Positions 31,452-45,292 of a stretch of 64,000 bases of DNA are shown here, piece by piece. Both the position numbers and the translations under genes were made by a program. Below the pieces are notes generated by a model. The model saw nothing but the letters and a program-made list of their open reading frames with translations, ran no database searches and was not told the origin of the DNA. The number at the start of each line of letters is the position of its first letter. Positions within the stretch are counted from its first letter, which is position 1. Origin of the DNA: Liolophura sinensis (taxonomy: Eukaryota; Mollusca; Polyplacophora; Chitonida; Chitonidae); contig NC_088304.1 in assembly GCF_032854445.1 (NCBI RefSeq), positions 6,831,704 to 6,895,703 on the forward strand, written 5' to 3'.

Positions 31452-32624
31452 TTATATTACAATGGTTTGAGTAATTCTGTATCATGTTGTGATATCGTAG
31501 CCCAGTTTCAGGGGGCGTCACTCTCACAGTCATTATTTTGTTCGGCCAAATTGCCTCCCTTGGTGAGGAGCAGCACAACTGATTATGGATGTTTTTCAGT
31601 TGATGTACATGTAGTATGTTCAACTGTAAAGGCGCTTTTCACTTGTGAAATGACAATCTAAAGGTACCGAATATTGTTTACTGCTTCTTCTTTTAAGCTG
31701 CATGATTTTCGTCGGTATATGACTTTTGAACCTGATATGGCATCTTTTTCGCCAGGCTTACCCTATTTCTTCTAATTTGTTTGACACCTGGTCTGCTCAT
31801 TTTAGCCAATGTATATGTAGTTGTAGCAGGAATATTGATTTTCTTTCTTTCCTCACATGGTTAGACCATATAATGAACAACATAGTCATATCCTTACTTT
31901 TCCAAAAGGCTGGTAAAAAAATGTAATATTCTATTTTCAGCACTACTAATATCTGTCCCAGAAATTAGAAGAATCAGGGTAATTGTCACCTTTACAGTCA
32001 GGCAGATATATATATACACCAGCTGATCCGGTGTCTGATTGTAGATGTTCTTTAGGTTGATTGGGGCTACATGATTTGGTCACGTACGTGTAGAAACACA
32101 CTGGAGATAACACCAAACATGAGACCAGATAAGTTTATGACGATGACCTAACTTTGCCAGTAGTAGTATGGTTGCAAACATGTGACTCTGACGAAGTGGG
32201 GTCCGAGTTACATGTACAATACGAAACAGGACTGAATATGTCGTGGAATATTTTGCTCCGTTCCCAGGGAGATGTATTGTATTTTAGTCTGGCACATTGT
32301 CTAAAACGAACTCTTGCGATACTGAGAAAAAGAGTGCGTGAGCCTTTCAGAAAAGAGTGTTACAGCAAAAAACGCGAGTTTATCGGTGAGATTTCTCTTT
32401 GCGATAAGTGGTCGAATACAATATACAACTACCAGTGACAGCTCCGGATCCAGGGAGGAGCTGCTTTCTTTGAACAAATCGCGCAAAACATGTGCGTCTT
32501 CAGCGGCTACGAAACATTAAAAAGCTTTTCGCGTTGTAACTCTCGTGGCTGCTCCACTCCAGACATATTTGAAACTATGGTAGTAGTCACGTGAAAGGTC
32601 CTATCTGAGCATACGTCTTGGAAG
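31452..32624. other. Intergenic, nothing recognised
   Basis: Mixed AT-rich sequence downstream of DRC10; small open frames lack homology or splice logic. Confidence 0.5.
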
Positions 32625-32965
32625 CGGACCGCTTCAGTGGACTAATGGTTAGAGAGCGAGGTTTGAACCTCGAAGTCTTGAGACCAGGGATCAAAGCATG
32701 GTCGGTTCATACCAAGACATTAAAAATGGTACTTGTTGCGGCCTCGCTTGGCGCTCAGTATTGAAAGAGCAGGGCAAGGAAACAGGACTGCTTGACCCGA
32801 TGTTTGTATAACGTGACCGGGTGAGGGTGTCATGCCTGCATTATACTTGAGAGGCTTGAACTCGCCCTGCCACAGTAAATACACATGCACATACTGAGTG
32901 TATTTGTAAAGTGCGATGTAAAACCCAAAGGATACACACTCTTTGAAGAGGAAGACTTGAGGTTC
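32625..32965 (+). mobile_element. SINE family B variant
   Basis: tRNA-like head (gactaatggttagagagcga, gggatcaaagc), then ggttcataccaagacattaa, tggtacttgttgcggcctcg and cttggcgctcagtattgaa, ending in a worn 3' block (gatgtaaaaccc). Related to the copies at 35545, 48560 and 51965. Confidence 0.82.
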
Positions 32966-35125
32966 AGGGGCCGATTCCACGATGCCGTTTCTGACTTGGT
33001 ACTCGAAGCTGAAAGGTGGAGACGTTTGATTTGGTACACGTACCATTGATATCAGGGTGGTCAAAATGTTAGTTTCTATGATCCAAAAATAAGCTTTAAA
33101 ATGGTATTCAAAATTTTGAGGCTGTGAGTTTGTGACAAAAGCGCCTTATACCTGAGCATTGATATGATTGGTGTTTTGAAGGAGTCGATGAGGGCACCGA
33201 GCCGCGGACCATAAGTATGTAATCTTGGTATGATCAGTATAAGTGGATAGGCCAAGTAGCCTACTGGTTTCGCCCAGAGTCCGTGTATTGAGAGATTTAG
33301 AGTTATGTCAAACGTCCAGTGAGGCAGCACTGTAAAAATGTCACTGTGAGAGCGAATCCGTTGCAAGAAGACACCGTCATGAACTGATTAGCCGGAAAGA
33401 ATGTTGAAAACGAGCAACTTTAAAGTGAACACAAAGTCAGCCAATAAAGCTGAATTAACTAACCAAGTAGTATTCAAAGAAAATATTCTTAAAAGACTAC
33501 ACCGCTTATAAACAAAATAAGTAGCAAACAATCGTTAGCACCTATAGCCACTAATTTGCTGACGCCATTTTGCCGTATTGTAGTTATCTAGGAGAAACCT
33601 AGGAGATCTCCTGTATGATCGGTATTAAACGATGTGACAAATGGGAAAATACAAATGAAAACGCCGGACACCCAGCCAAAGTGTATAAGCTCTGTTCCAT
33701 GTTCAAGGTGATGTTAGTGGACACAAGCGTCCTGTTTTCGGGGTCGTGCTCGTTCTCATCTGTACTGGCTGTACCGACTTCAGGGAATTTATCGAACATA
33801 GCAGGACATTCAGATTGATAACAGACCTTTTCATTCAGATTTTGGAAAGATACTTTCGTAATAAATCTGACTTTGGTAAGGAAAAAGAATGCAAAGTCAC
33901 AATATTTTGCTTCAAGCAATGGCTCTCCTAAGGTGCTTTTCTTGCCAGCTCACCCTGACAAGTTACTGCAGTATCCTTCCCAATATATACGCATTGTGAC
34001 ACAGGCAGCCTCCCTCAGCTCCCTGCTCATAAACGGGTGGTTTATGCATTAGTTTAACACTAAAACTAACCGCATAATCCAGTTATCACGTGACTCTTTC
34101 AGCGCTATTGATGAACAAAGTTCACAAAGGCTTCTACAACATGGCTACTGGCAGTGAATTGCCCGTCAGTGCCATATCCCCAAGGAACTTCATCTTCTCG
34201 GCTTTTAACACTTCACAGAATTTTTTTCACATATTTTTCTGTGATAACTGTGTCCTGTATCATTTTCTCTATGTATGTATAGTGGCAGACTTCATGTTCA
34301 CTTTAAACCCTAAACAAACGCATGTAACTCTCTCTCTTTGCTTAAAAGTGGAATTTGTAAGACTGGTGTTGAAACGTTTTGGTTTACTTATAATATAAGG
34401 GTAAATGACCTAAAATATATATGTGTATACATGTAGGTGTAAACCCTATGCACAAATACATGTATGTATGTGGTGCAGCTGAAGCCGCGTACATTTGGCG
34501 TATGAATGTCCCTCTGAAAGAATCAAAAGTCTTGCAGTTGCCTTTGGTATTTTGAGTGATGGAAAGACCCATGCTATGTGTCATTTGGAATTTACCATTT
34601 AGATATTTAAATCTGAAGTCAACCGTTAATTGTTAACACAGCCACGATAGAATACCGTAAAATGTTACAAAACATAAACTTTGCGTCTGGCTCCAAACAA
34701 AATTGCTGATGCAGTCCTTCTCGCCCCTGTAGCTCACGCCTCTCTCACACAGGGAGGGCTAAAATGTCATCTTCCATCAACAACTCTGCCTTTATGTTTG
34801 AGAGAATAGCTTGAATTAGTTAAGGAAGTATTCCTAAAGGTAAGCACTCTGTTCCTGAGTTGACTGGGGGTTGAAATAGCGCTGTTATTATGACTGTTGG
34901 CAATATATGAGTTAGCACATTGAACAATAAGTATGTTTATTATAGGGGGGGGGGGGGGGGGGCGCAAAACCCATACAAAGCTACGAACATGAAGTAAAGA
35001 CAGGTACCAACTTAAAATAGCAGGGAGGTTCACTCTGGGTGGTTTATTGGTTTGTACAGTCCATTTGGAGGTTACACAAGCTGTCCTGGTGCCACATTGC
35101 TAAGTGTTACATTGTTGCAGTTATA
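32966..35125. other. Intergenic, nothing recognised
   Basis: Contains ggggccgattccacgatgcc (32966), shared with the start of the element at 45064, and a G17 run (34946-34963). No gene seen. Confidence 0.5.
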
Positions 35126-35400
35126 TGTATTTATTTATTTATTTGACTGGGGTTTTACGCCGTACTCAAGAATATTTCATTTATACGACGACGGTCAACA
35201 TTATGGTGGGAGGAAGCCCGGCAGCACCAGGGGGAAACCCACAACCATCCGCAGGTTGGGATATTTATTTATTGGTTCCCTTCCTCTACGCCATGCATGT
35301 GTCTGTCTTGAAACAGTTTTCCAGACTTTCTAGTCCGGGAGAAAGCCACGGTCATCCGCTTTTGGCTGGCAAACCTTCCCACGTACCACTTATATTGACC
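35126..35400 (-). mobile_element. SINE family A copy with internal insertion
   Basis: ttttacgccgtactcaagaa, acaaccatccgcaggttggg, and later ggctggcaaaccttcccacg belong to family A in reverse complement. About 80 bases starting atatttatttattggttccc interrupt it. Confidence 0.82.
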
Positions 35401-35544
35401 TATTCCGTATATATCAGTGACATCTAATTATTTTACTGTAAGTTTGTTTAAGCTGCAGTTTCTTATGTCCTATAAAGGATATTACAATTTGAATGTGTAT
35501 ATATATTACATGCTGTCTCCAGATAGCTATAGGTCGGGTTATAT

Positions 35545-35835
35545 CAAAGACTTTAAAAATGGTACTTTCTGCCGCCTCGCTTGGCGCTCATCACCAAGAG
35601 GTCAGAGCAAGTAAACATAACTGGTTGGCCCTGTGTCAGTGTAATGTGACAGGGAGGGGTGTCAAGACTGGTGTCTTCGGCATGATGCTTCAGTGGCGGA
35701 AGCACGTTGGCGCAGGGATCACCCTGCCACAAGAAGTATAGGTGCAAACACCTAATGACTCGTCGTCGTCATATGACTGAAAAATTGTTAAATACGACGT
35801 TAAACCCCAATCATTCCTTCCTTCATTCATTCGAG
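35545..35835 (+). mobile_element. SINE family B variant, 5'-truncated
   Basis: gactttaaaaatggtacttt, cctcgcttggcgctcatcac, ggtgtcttcggcatgatgct and the shared 3' block catatgactgaaaaattgtt, tacgacgttaaaccccaatc, then a ttccttccttcattcattc tail. Confidence 0.88.
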
Positions 35836-38330
35836 ATAACTAAACCATCGGTATATTCATGGTTTGCCATCATGTTTGAAAATACAGTAAGTAAGTCCTG
35901 CATTTACCTGAACCAGCTCATTGTTTTCCTTTTTCTTTCCTTAAAATTTATTTAATAATTCTTTTTGAATTATTTATTTTGTATTCGGGAAAAAAAATTT
36001 GATCATTAAACTTTCGCGAGCTTCTAAACTCAATCCCCCGGGCTTCTCATTACACACCGCTGATATTATTGACCGGCCTACGCCCTTTGTTTTCTCATTA
36101 ATTGGATTGTTCCAAAGCAAAAAAAATAGTTAGTTTGTTAGATTGCATCTCTGTCGACAGGTATCGACTTTGAACATGTCAGTTTGAAGCTATTTTCGTA
36201 ATTACCAGGGAAAGAGAGCACCGACAGTGTCCCAACATAGCATTGCCCTAGCGGACGGATACACTTGTCGATAGCAGACAAGGAGATAAAATTGCGGCAG
36301 GGATTTTCACAATGTCCTGAAATTAGCTAATTTCCCAGGGGTTCCGAACTCCTGATAACATCAGTATAGGCTTGAGCCAGGTTATGCGTGGAGAAAAACC
36401 CACAGCTAATTGAATCTACCGATGTACATTAATCAAATGTAGAGGCTTTAGAAGAGACAAAATTTTGTCTACAACCAATGTAGCCATGCCTCGTATGGTT
36501 TTTTCCTACGACTTTTGCTCAGTTGCGTTTATAGATCATTCTATACACGCTATTCACCGCTGTCCTGGTGAACCAGAAAAAAACCCTCATCTCGCTTAAA
36601 TTCGTATTTATTCAAAATGTTTGACACATAAGGCTTTGCTATTTTTTACACACATCATTTAATAGATATTAGACACCTTTCATGACAATTGCAGCAGCAT
36701 AGGGAACACAGTATTAAATCAGCTAAACATTTAAAAGGGCAGTGCTTGAAATGCTACACTTGTCCATCAAGTAAAATGCTGATCTTTGGGGATATTTTCG
36801 GGGTCCAAGGTTCTAATATTCATTAAATGATATGTGTGAAATACCAATTTTAAGAGCCATATCGTCTTTTATGGCCTGTGCGATACGTTCACCGATTTTT
36901 ATTTTAGATGGACATAACTTTCTGTCAAGGTTTACCATCTTCCACAGGTATATAGACTATAAAATATTGTACTACGTTGCAAACCTGAGAAATAGTTCAG
37001 ATCTTTTTCATATATATATATATATATTAGAGCCTACAATCATTTATCCTTTGTCGGGCCCCTGATGACGTGTTTTGTGCTATCAATGAAGGGTGCGAAG
37101 AAGTGTGCGAATTTTGCTGTGTGATTTGCCTGTGATTCCAAGACGCACTCGCAGAATGACATGTGTGATTACCTTTTCCGGTCCTGTGACCAATGTTCAT
37201 CACCTGACGGCTGAAATAAATGAACAAAGATTTAAAAACAATGTCAACCTGATGCAAGAAAACAAATAATTCACATCCATTGTGACAATCTCATTGATCA
37301 TTTAGCTATGTGTATATAGTATATAGTTTTCTTGAATATAGTACGCTACCAGAAAAGCATAATTATTACAAACATACATGTCTGATAAGCATGGTAATGA
37401 ACATTTATAGTTGTATTTATAATTCTTTCTGAAGTCCACAGTCTTTTGATGAAGAATGGGGTCAGTGTCACCATAAATTTTTATCATCATGGTTATCTTA
37501 TAGATATGTTTGTAATAATTACGCTTTTCTGCAGGTCTACTGTATGCATGTATAGCTATAAAACGTGCCTCATTTGGCAATATTTTTGGCAATTTGAATT
37601 TCTTTGAGGGCAGAGTCCTTCTGAGGGATGAGAACTTTGTATCCAGCACTGAATAAAAACCAGTTTGATTTACTGACGTCCACGACTTACGTCAACAATC
37701 AGTTAAGTGTTGAATTGGTTGTAAAACAGCACACGTTTTGTGTTGATGCGTGAACATATTACGTGTTGCGACTTCATAAATCAGCTTTTCGTAGTTTTTC
37801 TCGTTAATCCCGTCGATATATATAAAATAGTGTTAAATCCAACAAAAACCTTTACGGTAAATGACGTGATATTTTGCACATTCTGGCGGTTTTTGAGAGC
37901 TTTATTCTTACAAAGGTGTTTTAATGTTTGTTTGGAAGATAAGATGGTATCCTACTGGATACAGCACCCGTGATAATAGTTTAAATCATATTTATTTACT
38001 TCTAAATGTGAAATTTTCGGGGCAATATTTCGTACATGAGAAGTTCGATTTACAGTGTCATGTAATAATGGACCGTGCCTTCTGTTTGACAGAAGCAAGC
38101 TCTCTCTGCATAACTTTGCGTATACATATATATGGTGCCAATAATATGGGCTTCCCTGCACTGGCTAATGTGACGAATTATCAAGCCATCACCATCATTT
38201 TCCGAACGTATTAATCGCTGCCATTGGGTTCAATTATTCCCCTCCCAATTCTAATTACCACGCCATAAACACATAAAAGTCGTATATATGTTTGCTAATT
38301 GCTGATGTAGGCCATGTATAACTCATGTAC
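35836..38330. other. Intergenic, nothing recognised
   Basis: About 2.5 kb of AT-rich sequence with no supported gene, RNA or element. Confidence 0.5.
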
Positions 38331-38332
38331 CT

Positions 38333-38410
38333 TTATACTAAGGCCTAATGACTCCTCGTCATCATATGCCTGAACAATCGTAAAGTACGAGGTAAAACCC
38401 CAAGCATACC
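38333..38410 (+). mobile_element. SINE family B, 3' end only
   Basis: ctaatgactcctcgtcatca, tatgcctgaacaatcgt and gtaaaaccccaagcatac correspond to the last 80 bases of family B. Confidence 0.75.
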
Positions 38411-39154
38411 TACATGCAAACATATCATTAGTAGTATCACTCAGACTAACATCTATGCATGGCCTACACCCGTCAAGGGTCGTTATAGAGGTTCAGAATT
38501 TACAAATAGATATAATTTAAAACACTGCTAAATCGAGAACAGAGAAAATACTCCCTGGTGTGAGACTTGGCGCTGGTCTCTAATTATCGGTGTTGGAAAT
38601 TATACGTGTATCTAGTCGATGTACTCCCAGACGATGATACAAATTGCAGAATTCACAACCGAATAAATCCGTCCCTGTACATTGCCTGTGAAGTAAATTC
38701 TCTCTTGAAACAGGACTGCTATGTGTAGCTATTGTAACGTTGTATAGACAAGATTTTCTGTGTGCCTTTATATCGATGGTTTAACACTTTCTCAAGTGTT
38801 TAAAATTTAACATTTTTTGAAATGATAATTAATGTTATAATTTAAGATTGTATGTCTCATTATTACGTTGTATGTTCAAGCCTTGTATTCACATCATACG
38901 TGTTAAAACATGTCCAGTAACTTAACATAATGCTTCAACTGGCAAACAATCGTTATATACGCGCTGCCGTCGTTTAAATGTAATATTCCTAGGTACAGCC
39001 TAAAGTACCAATTGCTGAATATTTTTAAATATATTTTGAATATTTATGAATAGTCATTTTGTAATTAAAATATTCTTAAATTTCTACGACGATTCGATCA
39101 TTCATAAATACATGCAACATAAATAAGATACTAAAGCGGATGAAAGAATCATGG

Positions 39155-39845
39155 ATAATACAGAGGTTTACTGCATGGAACAAATAATGAATAAAATAGA
39201 GGTTTATTGTATAGTGCAAATAATGAATAAAATAGAGGTTTATTGTATAGTGCAAATAATGAATAAAATAGAGGTTTATTGTATAGTGCAAATAATGAAT
39301 AAAATAGAGGTTTATTGTATAGTGCAAATAATGAATAAAATAGAGGTTTACTGCATGGAACAAATAATGGAGGAAATTTTGGTTTTCAGCATATAACAAA
39401 TAATGAATACAATAGAAGTTTACTGCATGGGACAATGATGGATAAAGTAGGGGTTTATTACATGGAGCAAATAATGGATAAAATAAAGATTTACTGCATG
39501 GAACAAATAATGGATAAAATAGAGGTTTACTGCATGGAACAAATAATGAATAAAATAGAGGTTTACTGCATGGAACAAATAATGGATAAAATAGAGGTTT
39601 ACTGCATGGAACAAATAATGGATAAAATAGAGGTTTACTGCATGGAACAAAAATGGATAAAATAGAGGTTTACTGCATGGAACAAATAATAAATAAAACA
39701 GAGGTTTACTGCATGGAACAAATAATGAATAAAATAGAGGTTTACTGCATGGAACAAATAATGAATAAAATAGAGGTTTACTACATGGCACAAATAATGG
39801 ATAAAATAGAGGTTTACTGCATGGAATAATGGTGGATAGATTAAA
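39155..39845. repeat. 36-bp minisatellite, about 19 copies
   Basis: Unit aataaaatagaggtttactg followed by catggaacaaataatg. The 36-bp length is a multiple of three and leaves frames open on both strands (minus 152 and 119 codons, FHAVNLYFIHYL repeats). A variant block at 39195-39350 reads tattgtatagtgcaaata. Noncoding in my view. Confidence 0.95.
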
Positions 39846-40169
39846 GGTTTGTTGCATGACACAAACTATAATTGACAAAATGAAATAGATAAATATTTGA
39901 CTAGGTTAGTGTGTACTGATGAGAGAGGTAATTAGGCGCGTCTCTGATAAAGAATACAGCGGTTAATGGTAAACAGTTTCATTAACAGTATAAAGCCACT
40001 GTGCCTGGTTCAAGGATTCAAAGGAAAACGAGGAAATTTTTTTAAACCTCTTTCATCATTGATATACTGTTTAAGATTCATAAAGGTGTTTGGGTTCAGT
40101 AATGATAATTACTATTGTTTTGTGAAATCTAAACGCGCCAGTGCTTAGTGCCTCAGGTGTGGAAGCCGG

Positions 40170-40290
40170 ATAAGGCCACCATCGCACCATCGTACCATCG
40201 TTCCATCGCCTGGCGATGACACGAAGCGATGGCCCGATGATGCACAGTGATGGCACGAAGCTAGCTTCATCGCACGATGGTGGCTTCTGT
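40170..40290. repeat. ccatcg/cgatgg-rich imperfect palindrome
   Basis: ccaccatcgcaccatcgtac on the left is mirrored by catcgcacgatggtgg on the right, with several cgatg units between. Likely able to fold back. Confidence 0.7.
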
Positions 40291-40734
40291 ACTTAGGCCT
40301 TCTTGGGTCCCACAAAGCCAGAGTTGACTTCACTTAAAAGGTAAAACTTTATTTAACCGCTAATTTTTGTGACAAACAAATTAAATTTGAAACACATGTA
40401 ACAAGTGGCAAGACAAAGTTATGACAATTTGAATTTCTTACACTGTAAACTATGTATTCAGTTCTAAATTTTGATTCACGCCTCTGTGGAACGGTCCCCT
40501 GGTAACTGTATTAAAACTAATTTGTAAGCGTAACTTATGAAAGTATATGGGTTATTTTCACTTAGCATTCCGAAGAAATACAGTAGCCGTATTTAGTGAC
40601 CAAAAAGATGAAAAGCCTGCTGGGATATTGTGAATGTATATGCTGCTATACTCAGGGCAGAGCAGACAGGAACCTATCCATACACAAAATACGTGGTAAA
40701 TGTGGTCTATAATCTTTTGTGAGCGATTGCAAGT

Positions 40735-41010
40735 TACATGTATAGTTTATTTATGTGATTATTTTACATGTTTACCTTATTTAGGTGATATTTTTACATG
40801 TTTAGTTTTTTGTTTATTTGGCTATGTGTTTTTCAATTTATTTATGTGGTTGTTTTACATGTATAGTTTATTTATGTGAGTGTTTGTACATGCTAACTTT
40901 TTTTATGTAATTTATGGGATTGTTTTAAATGCTAAGTTTATTTATGTAATTTATGGGATTGTTTTGCATGAATAATCTATTTATGGGATTTGTTTTACAC
41001 GTTTAGTTAG
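40735..41010. repeat. Degenerate 30-40 bp tandem repeat
   Basis: Repeated tttatttatgtgattgtttt and acatgtttagtttatttatg units with drift. Confidence 0.7.
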
Positions 41011-41129
41011 TCCCCTATTTCAAGGCGAAGGTTTCTTAAGGTATTTTCGAGGTCCTTATGCACGGTTAGGAAAGCAATGGTACGAGCCAATATAATCGGA
41101 GGACAGGGCACAAATGGCCGAGGAGGACT

Positions 41130-41345
41130 CCATGGCCGAGGGAGGGGAGGGGGTAGGTTGATAGCTCATGCTGGCTTTCTCTCCGGTCGTACGTGTGTTG
41201 GTCTGTCAGCAACTTGCCAATGGTCGTAAGTTTAATCCAGGCTCTGCCCGGTTTCCTCACCATAATGCTGTCCGTCGCCGTCGTATAAGAGAGATATATC
41301 TTGAGTACGGCGTAAAACACCTCTCAAATAAATACATACATAAAT
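41130..41345 (+). mobile_element. SINE family A, 5'-truncated
   Basis: agctcatgctggctttctct, gtcagcaacttgccaatggt, cttgagtacggcgtaaaaca and an aataaatacatacataaata tail. Confidence 0.85.
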
Positions 41346-41669
41346 AAACAAATGACCGTTTGAGTAGTCTCACTCGGATTTCATTTGTGTTCACTTGTCT
41401 CTTACCCAAAATAGTATACAAAGCGAGCTCTATCCAACCTTCTTTATCGAAGAAGTAAGGAATTTGGGACAAAATGCAGTTTGTCATGTCCAACCAATAA
41501 ACATTGTTTATCAATGTTGTTTTACCCGTGTACAGAAATTAAAGCGCAATTGATGTAGTTAAGATCATTTAAACCATGCACTGCATATGTTCAAATGGTC
41601 TCTGATATAGTTTGGTTGAAAGGGTTGAGCCAGTAATATTTCATCCTGCATGTGCAATAATGAAAGTGT

Positions 41670-41895
41670 ATAGGACCCAGGAACCTCTTGCCAGTGCGGT
41701 CACTGTGAGTTCAAGTCCAGCTCATGTTCGCTTCCTCATGTTCGCTGTTCACTCTGCCAGCAACCTGTGGATGGTCGTGAGTTTCCTCCGAGCTCTGACC
41801 AGTTTCCTCTCATGATAATGCTGACCACCGTCTTTTAAGTGAAATATTCTTGAGTACATTGTAAAACACCAAGCAAATAAATAAATTAAATAAGG
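41670..41895 (+). mobile_element. SINE family A copy
   Basis: acccaggaacctcttgccag, gtgagttcaagtccagctca (B box), then cagcaacctgtggatggtcg and aaatattcttgagtacattg with an aataaataaatt tail. The A box is missing. Confidence 0.88.
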
Positions 41896-43381
41896 CGTAT
41901 AGGAAGAAACGCTCATAGCAATGGCCGCTCAAGTATCAATGACACTGAAATAACAATATACAAACACCAATGACTCAGGAATCTACAAGCGTTTAGTATC
42001 GACAACTTATGTACTAACATGGAACACGATTTGTATATTGATTTTACTCTTACTTCGCGAACATATCTTGCGTCTTTCAAACATCGCTGAAACTGATGAC
42101 AGCTTCTCTTTGTATAATTTCAATCCTAATGTCATTGGTCATAATGACCACCTGTGCCTTCTCAACGATGATGGAAGCTTATGGCATTAACCATGTTCAT
42201 TGGCAACGGTTCAGAATATGGCCGTACGTCCGTCGGAGCCTCTGGGAAATCATTGCTGACTGCCATGATCACAATCCAACAAGAAGAGAGTATAGGCTGT
42301 TTCTTAACCCCCTTCTTTACGATAAATATACCACTGACAAGCTATAATTTAAAGGTAAAAGTTTTTTTTACACACATCTGTTATTTGGAAAAAGTAATAA
42401 ATATTCTCCCATTCCCTGAGATATAATACATGGTTCGACAGAAAAAAAACTGCACTAGGCCTATCATACTACTCACAACAACATGGGATCCTGTCTGGCT
42501 ATGTACCCTATAACATATATTATACAAATATATGCAAAAGTACGGGTATGGAACTCACTTCGGTCTGCATCTCCAAATAACGCTACGCGTCGGGGAACAT
42601 AGCCACCAGAGTCCTAGATATCCTCCCATTTCCTGATTTCAGACAGTACCTTACACATATCCGCCGGTAGAACATCTGAAGCGCTAGTAATTTTCGTAAC
42701 AACAATCACATCGAATTCATGTATACCATGGTTTGTAGTTTCAGAGCTGTCGAATTATGCATTTGACATAAAGAAATAGATGGAATCAACATCGGTTTGT
42801 AGCGAAAACATGACATTACGGGGCGTTATATGCGGTGTCTCAGCATGGTAATCTATTGAGACAGCACCTCAAATAGATCTGTATTAGTGCTGGCCGGGTA
42901 CAAGGAGACACCATCATAGAGTAACTGAAATAATGCTAAAAGCAACCAAAAGGAATAAGGAATCTAAAGGGTACCCAGTGTCGTCGGACACTGTTTATCT
43001 CATGTGGGTAATCAGTTGAATTCGCTGTTAATGTAAATATTTCTCCTTTGGGAATTGGTATTTCAGGCTGTTTTGGAAATGGGTCTTGTGGTTATCGACT
43101 TGGAACGTCCTTTTGATGGTTTACAGACAGGATGAAAATGTCGGACCTGACACCCTGACGTTTCTACATTGTCCACTGAAAACAACACAAAAGACCCTAC
43201 AACAGTTATTTGCATGCTCTCTAGAATCGCTGAATTAGGAGTGAGTGAGTGCTTAGAGTTTAACGTCGCTGAATCAGGACAGACTAGGAGTGTGTTTATT
43301 TTCCCAATGGGTCGCTGCAGCAGTCAATATCCAGCTGAGAACCGGCTTGTTTCCTGTGATGGATACAAACCACCTTTTCAC

Positions 43382-43573
43382 CTACGTCCTCGGCATTGTA
43401 ATAGTCAATAGTGTTTTACCACTCAGCATTGCACTCCCGAGCATTGCGGTTAACTTGTTAGTATCCGGAGAAGCGGTAATGATATCCATACAAAACAAAA
43501 TATAAAAGATACACAGTATAGAGAACAAAATCAGAGAAGCGATGGGACTGTGGTAATTGGCAAATGTTGACAC
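43382..43573 (-). pseudogene. Hydrophobic frame, member 1 of a three-copy family
   Basis: Reads NYHSPIASLILFSILCIFYI then LFCMDIITASPDTNKLTAML. It aligns with the frames at 44066 and 61386 across the membrane-like stretch, and the flanking DNA (tcagtttatctcagttaggg) also matches. About 300 bases further along the minus strand (43075-43110) is a second conserved patch reading SITTRPISKTA. Could be fragments of a multi-helix membrane protein such as a receptor; no family recognised. Confidence 0.3.
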
Positions 43574-44065
43574 GTCATCGGTGAAATGCGGCCTATTATC
43601 AGTTTATCTCAGTTAGGGTTTTTATTCTAACTATTCATTTAAATGCATAAATAGTAGCAAATTACACACACACCAGCACCATGGCTTTAACAGAATTAGG
43701 TAAATTAGGCGTCAGTGGTTCATAATTGCTCGAAATGCTGTATTGCCATCGCATTTAAAATACAATGAACAGGGACTACATCTCGGGGATGCTATGAAAC
43801 CCTCAGAAACCCGGTTTATGCAGGACTACATTATAGAAGGCTACACCATAGATAACATAAACAATTAGGTTTTACTGACTGCCGTCAGAAAATAATAATG
43901 CCAGGACCTAAAGATGGCAGTTAATTTCTCAAGGTAGTCCTGAAATTCGATTGATAGGATGTGTTGATGTCAATCCTAACGCTAACAGATTGATCCCAGC
44001 TCAGGCGTTGTCAGCGGACGTTCCTTACGAGGTGTCGGCTGCTGTCGGTGACATTCTCATCCATT

Positions 44066-44248
44066 TCAACGTGTCCACGCGAACACTGCTTTTGGTAAAA
44101 AAATCTCTGCCACATACGCAGTCCATTTTAGTTTAAATGATAGAGCGTACAAAAGACTGTTAACATATAGAGAGAAACACCAGAGGAGCCACGACAACGT
44201 GATAATTGCCAAATGGCTGCCAGTAACCTCTGAAGTTTGGCCTCTCAT
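44066..44248 (-). pseudogene. Hydrophobic frame, member 2 of a three-copy family
   Basis: Reads HLAIITLSWLLWCFSLYVNS then LLYALSFKLKW, with tttacctcaatcagggattt upstream matching the other two members. The SLLYALSFKLK end resembles a seventh helix of a receptor superficially; not enough to assign. Confidence 0.3.
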
Positions 44249-45063
44249 TAATTTACCTCAATCAGGGATTTATTCCCACTTTTTAATGCTTATAGTAACA
44301 CAAAGGCTTCCGCAGAATTATTCAAGTGAATTGCAGTGATGTTAATTACAATTTATGAGACGTTATTGATCTAATATTGCTGAAAATGCTGTATTGCCAC
44401 CACGAGATACAGAGGCAAATCCCAAATATTTGTGAAATTAGCCGTCGTAGCTTGTGTATTTGCCAGCTGTTTGTTTTGTTCGTTTGAATCAGTCAGCGCA
44501 CCTTTGTCATGTAGGCCTACCTCTAGCCAAGCTAAAACCTAAATTTCCACATAATTGAAGGATTCTGTCTCCAGATGTCGGCCACTCGTTCCCAATGACC
44601 GACAGTTACACCAGAGCCTATGTTTGCAGCTGGTAGAATTTTGAAATCACGAATGCCAACACCGAGTCTCACGAATGCCACCAGCGATTGTCATTCTCGT
44701 TGGTGCAGTCAACGGCTGACTTGACAAGCAAGACAGTCGAGTTAAGACGGTAAGTTGGTTAACACCGAAGAAGTGTGATTTACACGATCTTGACCTATAA
44801 GAGATAGTGTAAAGACAGACCTTCATAGTTCGCGGGAAGTCGGTGAGTGGTAATGATCTCTAGTGGACAAGACATGTCAGTTGTTAGGTCAAAAAGGGCG
44901 TGTTAATGGATTTCACGTGCTAATATTTTTATAATGCTTTGTTTGTTGGAGTTAAGTAAATAATTATAGCATAGTGATGCTTTACTCTATATTTCTCACC
45001 TTTGCTCGACATGGGATCGTTATACTCTTTGAAGTGTCATGGGATTGCGAAATAAGCTTACAC

Positions 45064-45292
45064 TTCTAGCCGTGGGGCCGATTCTACAAGGCGATTTCTG
45101 ACTTCAGCCAAAATTTAAAGCCTCCTCAAGGTGCTTAGTTTTTTGGTATAAGAAGTTGAAATTTTGACACGTTTGCCTTAAGCTAAAATTGGTGAGGTGG
45201 TCACACTTTTAGTTTTTAGGGCCTAAAAGTAAGCTCTACAGTCATATTTAATATTTTAACTCGGAACTGACTTTGTGAAATCGGACCTTGTT
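45064..45292. mobile_element. MITE-like element, GGGGCCGATTC ends
   Basis: Left ggggccgattctacaaggcg and right tttgtgaaatcggaccttg are imperfect inverse copies. The same left end occurs at 32966 (ggggccgattccacgatgcc). No coding. Confidence 0.45.

Larger units (their letters stand above)
41900..45060. other. Gene-poor; two hydrophobic minus-strand frames
   Basis: Apart from the frames at 43382-43573 and 44066-44248 (listed separately) and a small family B scrap at 43240 (gagtgagtgagtgcttag), nothing is recognised. Confidence 0.5.

Noticed and set aside
39420-39878. 152-codon minus-strand frame rich in FHAVNLYFIHYL
   Set aside because: Simple 36-bp array artefact, open on both strands.
42096-42426. 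Overlapping frames with GNGSEYGRTSVGASGKS
   Set aside because: Looks briefly like a nucleotide-binding loop, but no family pattern follows and no splice sites fit.
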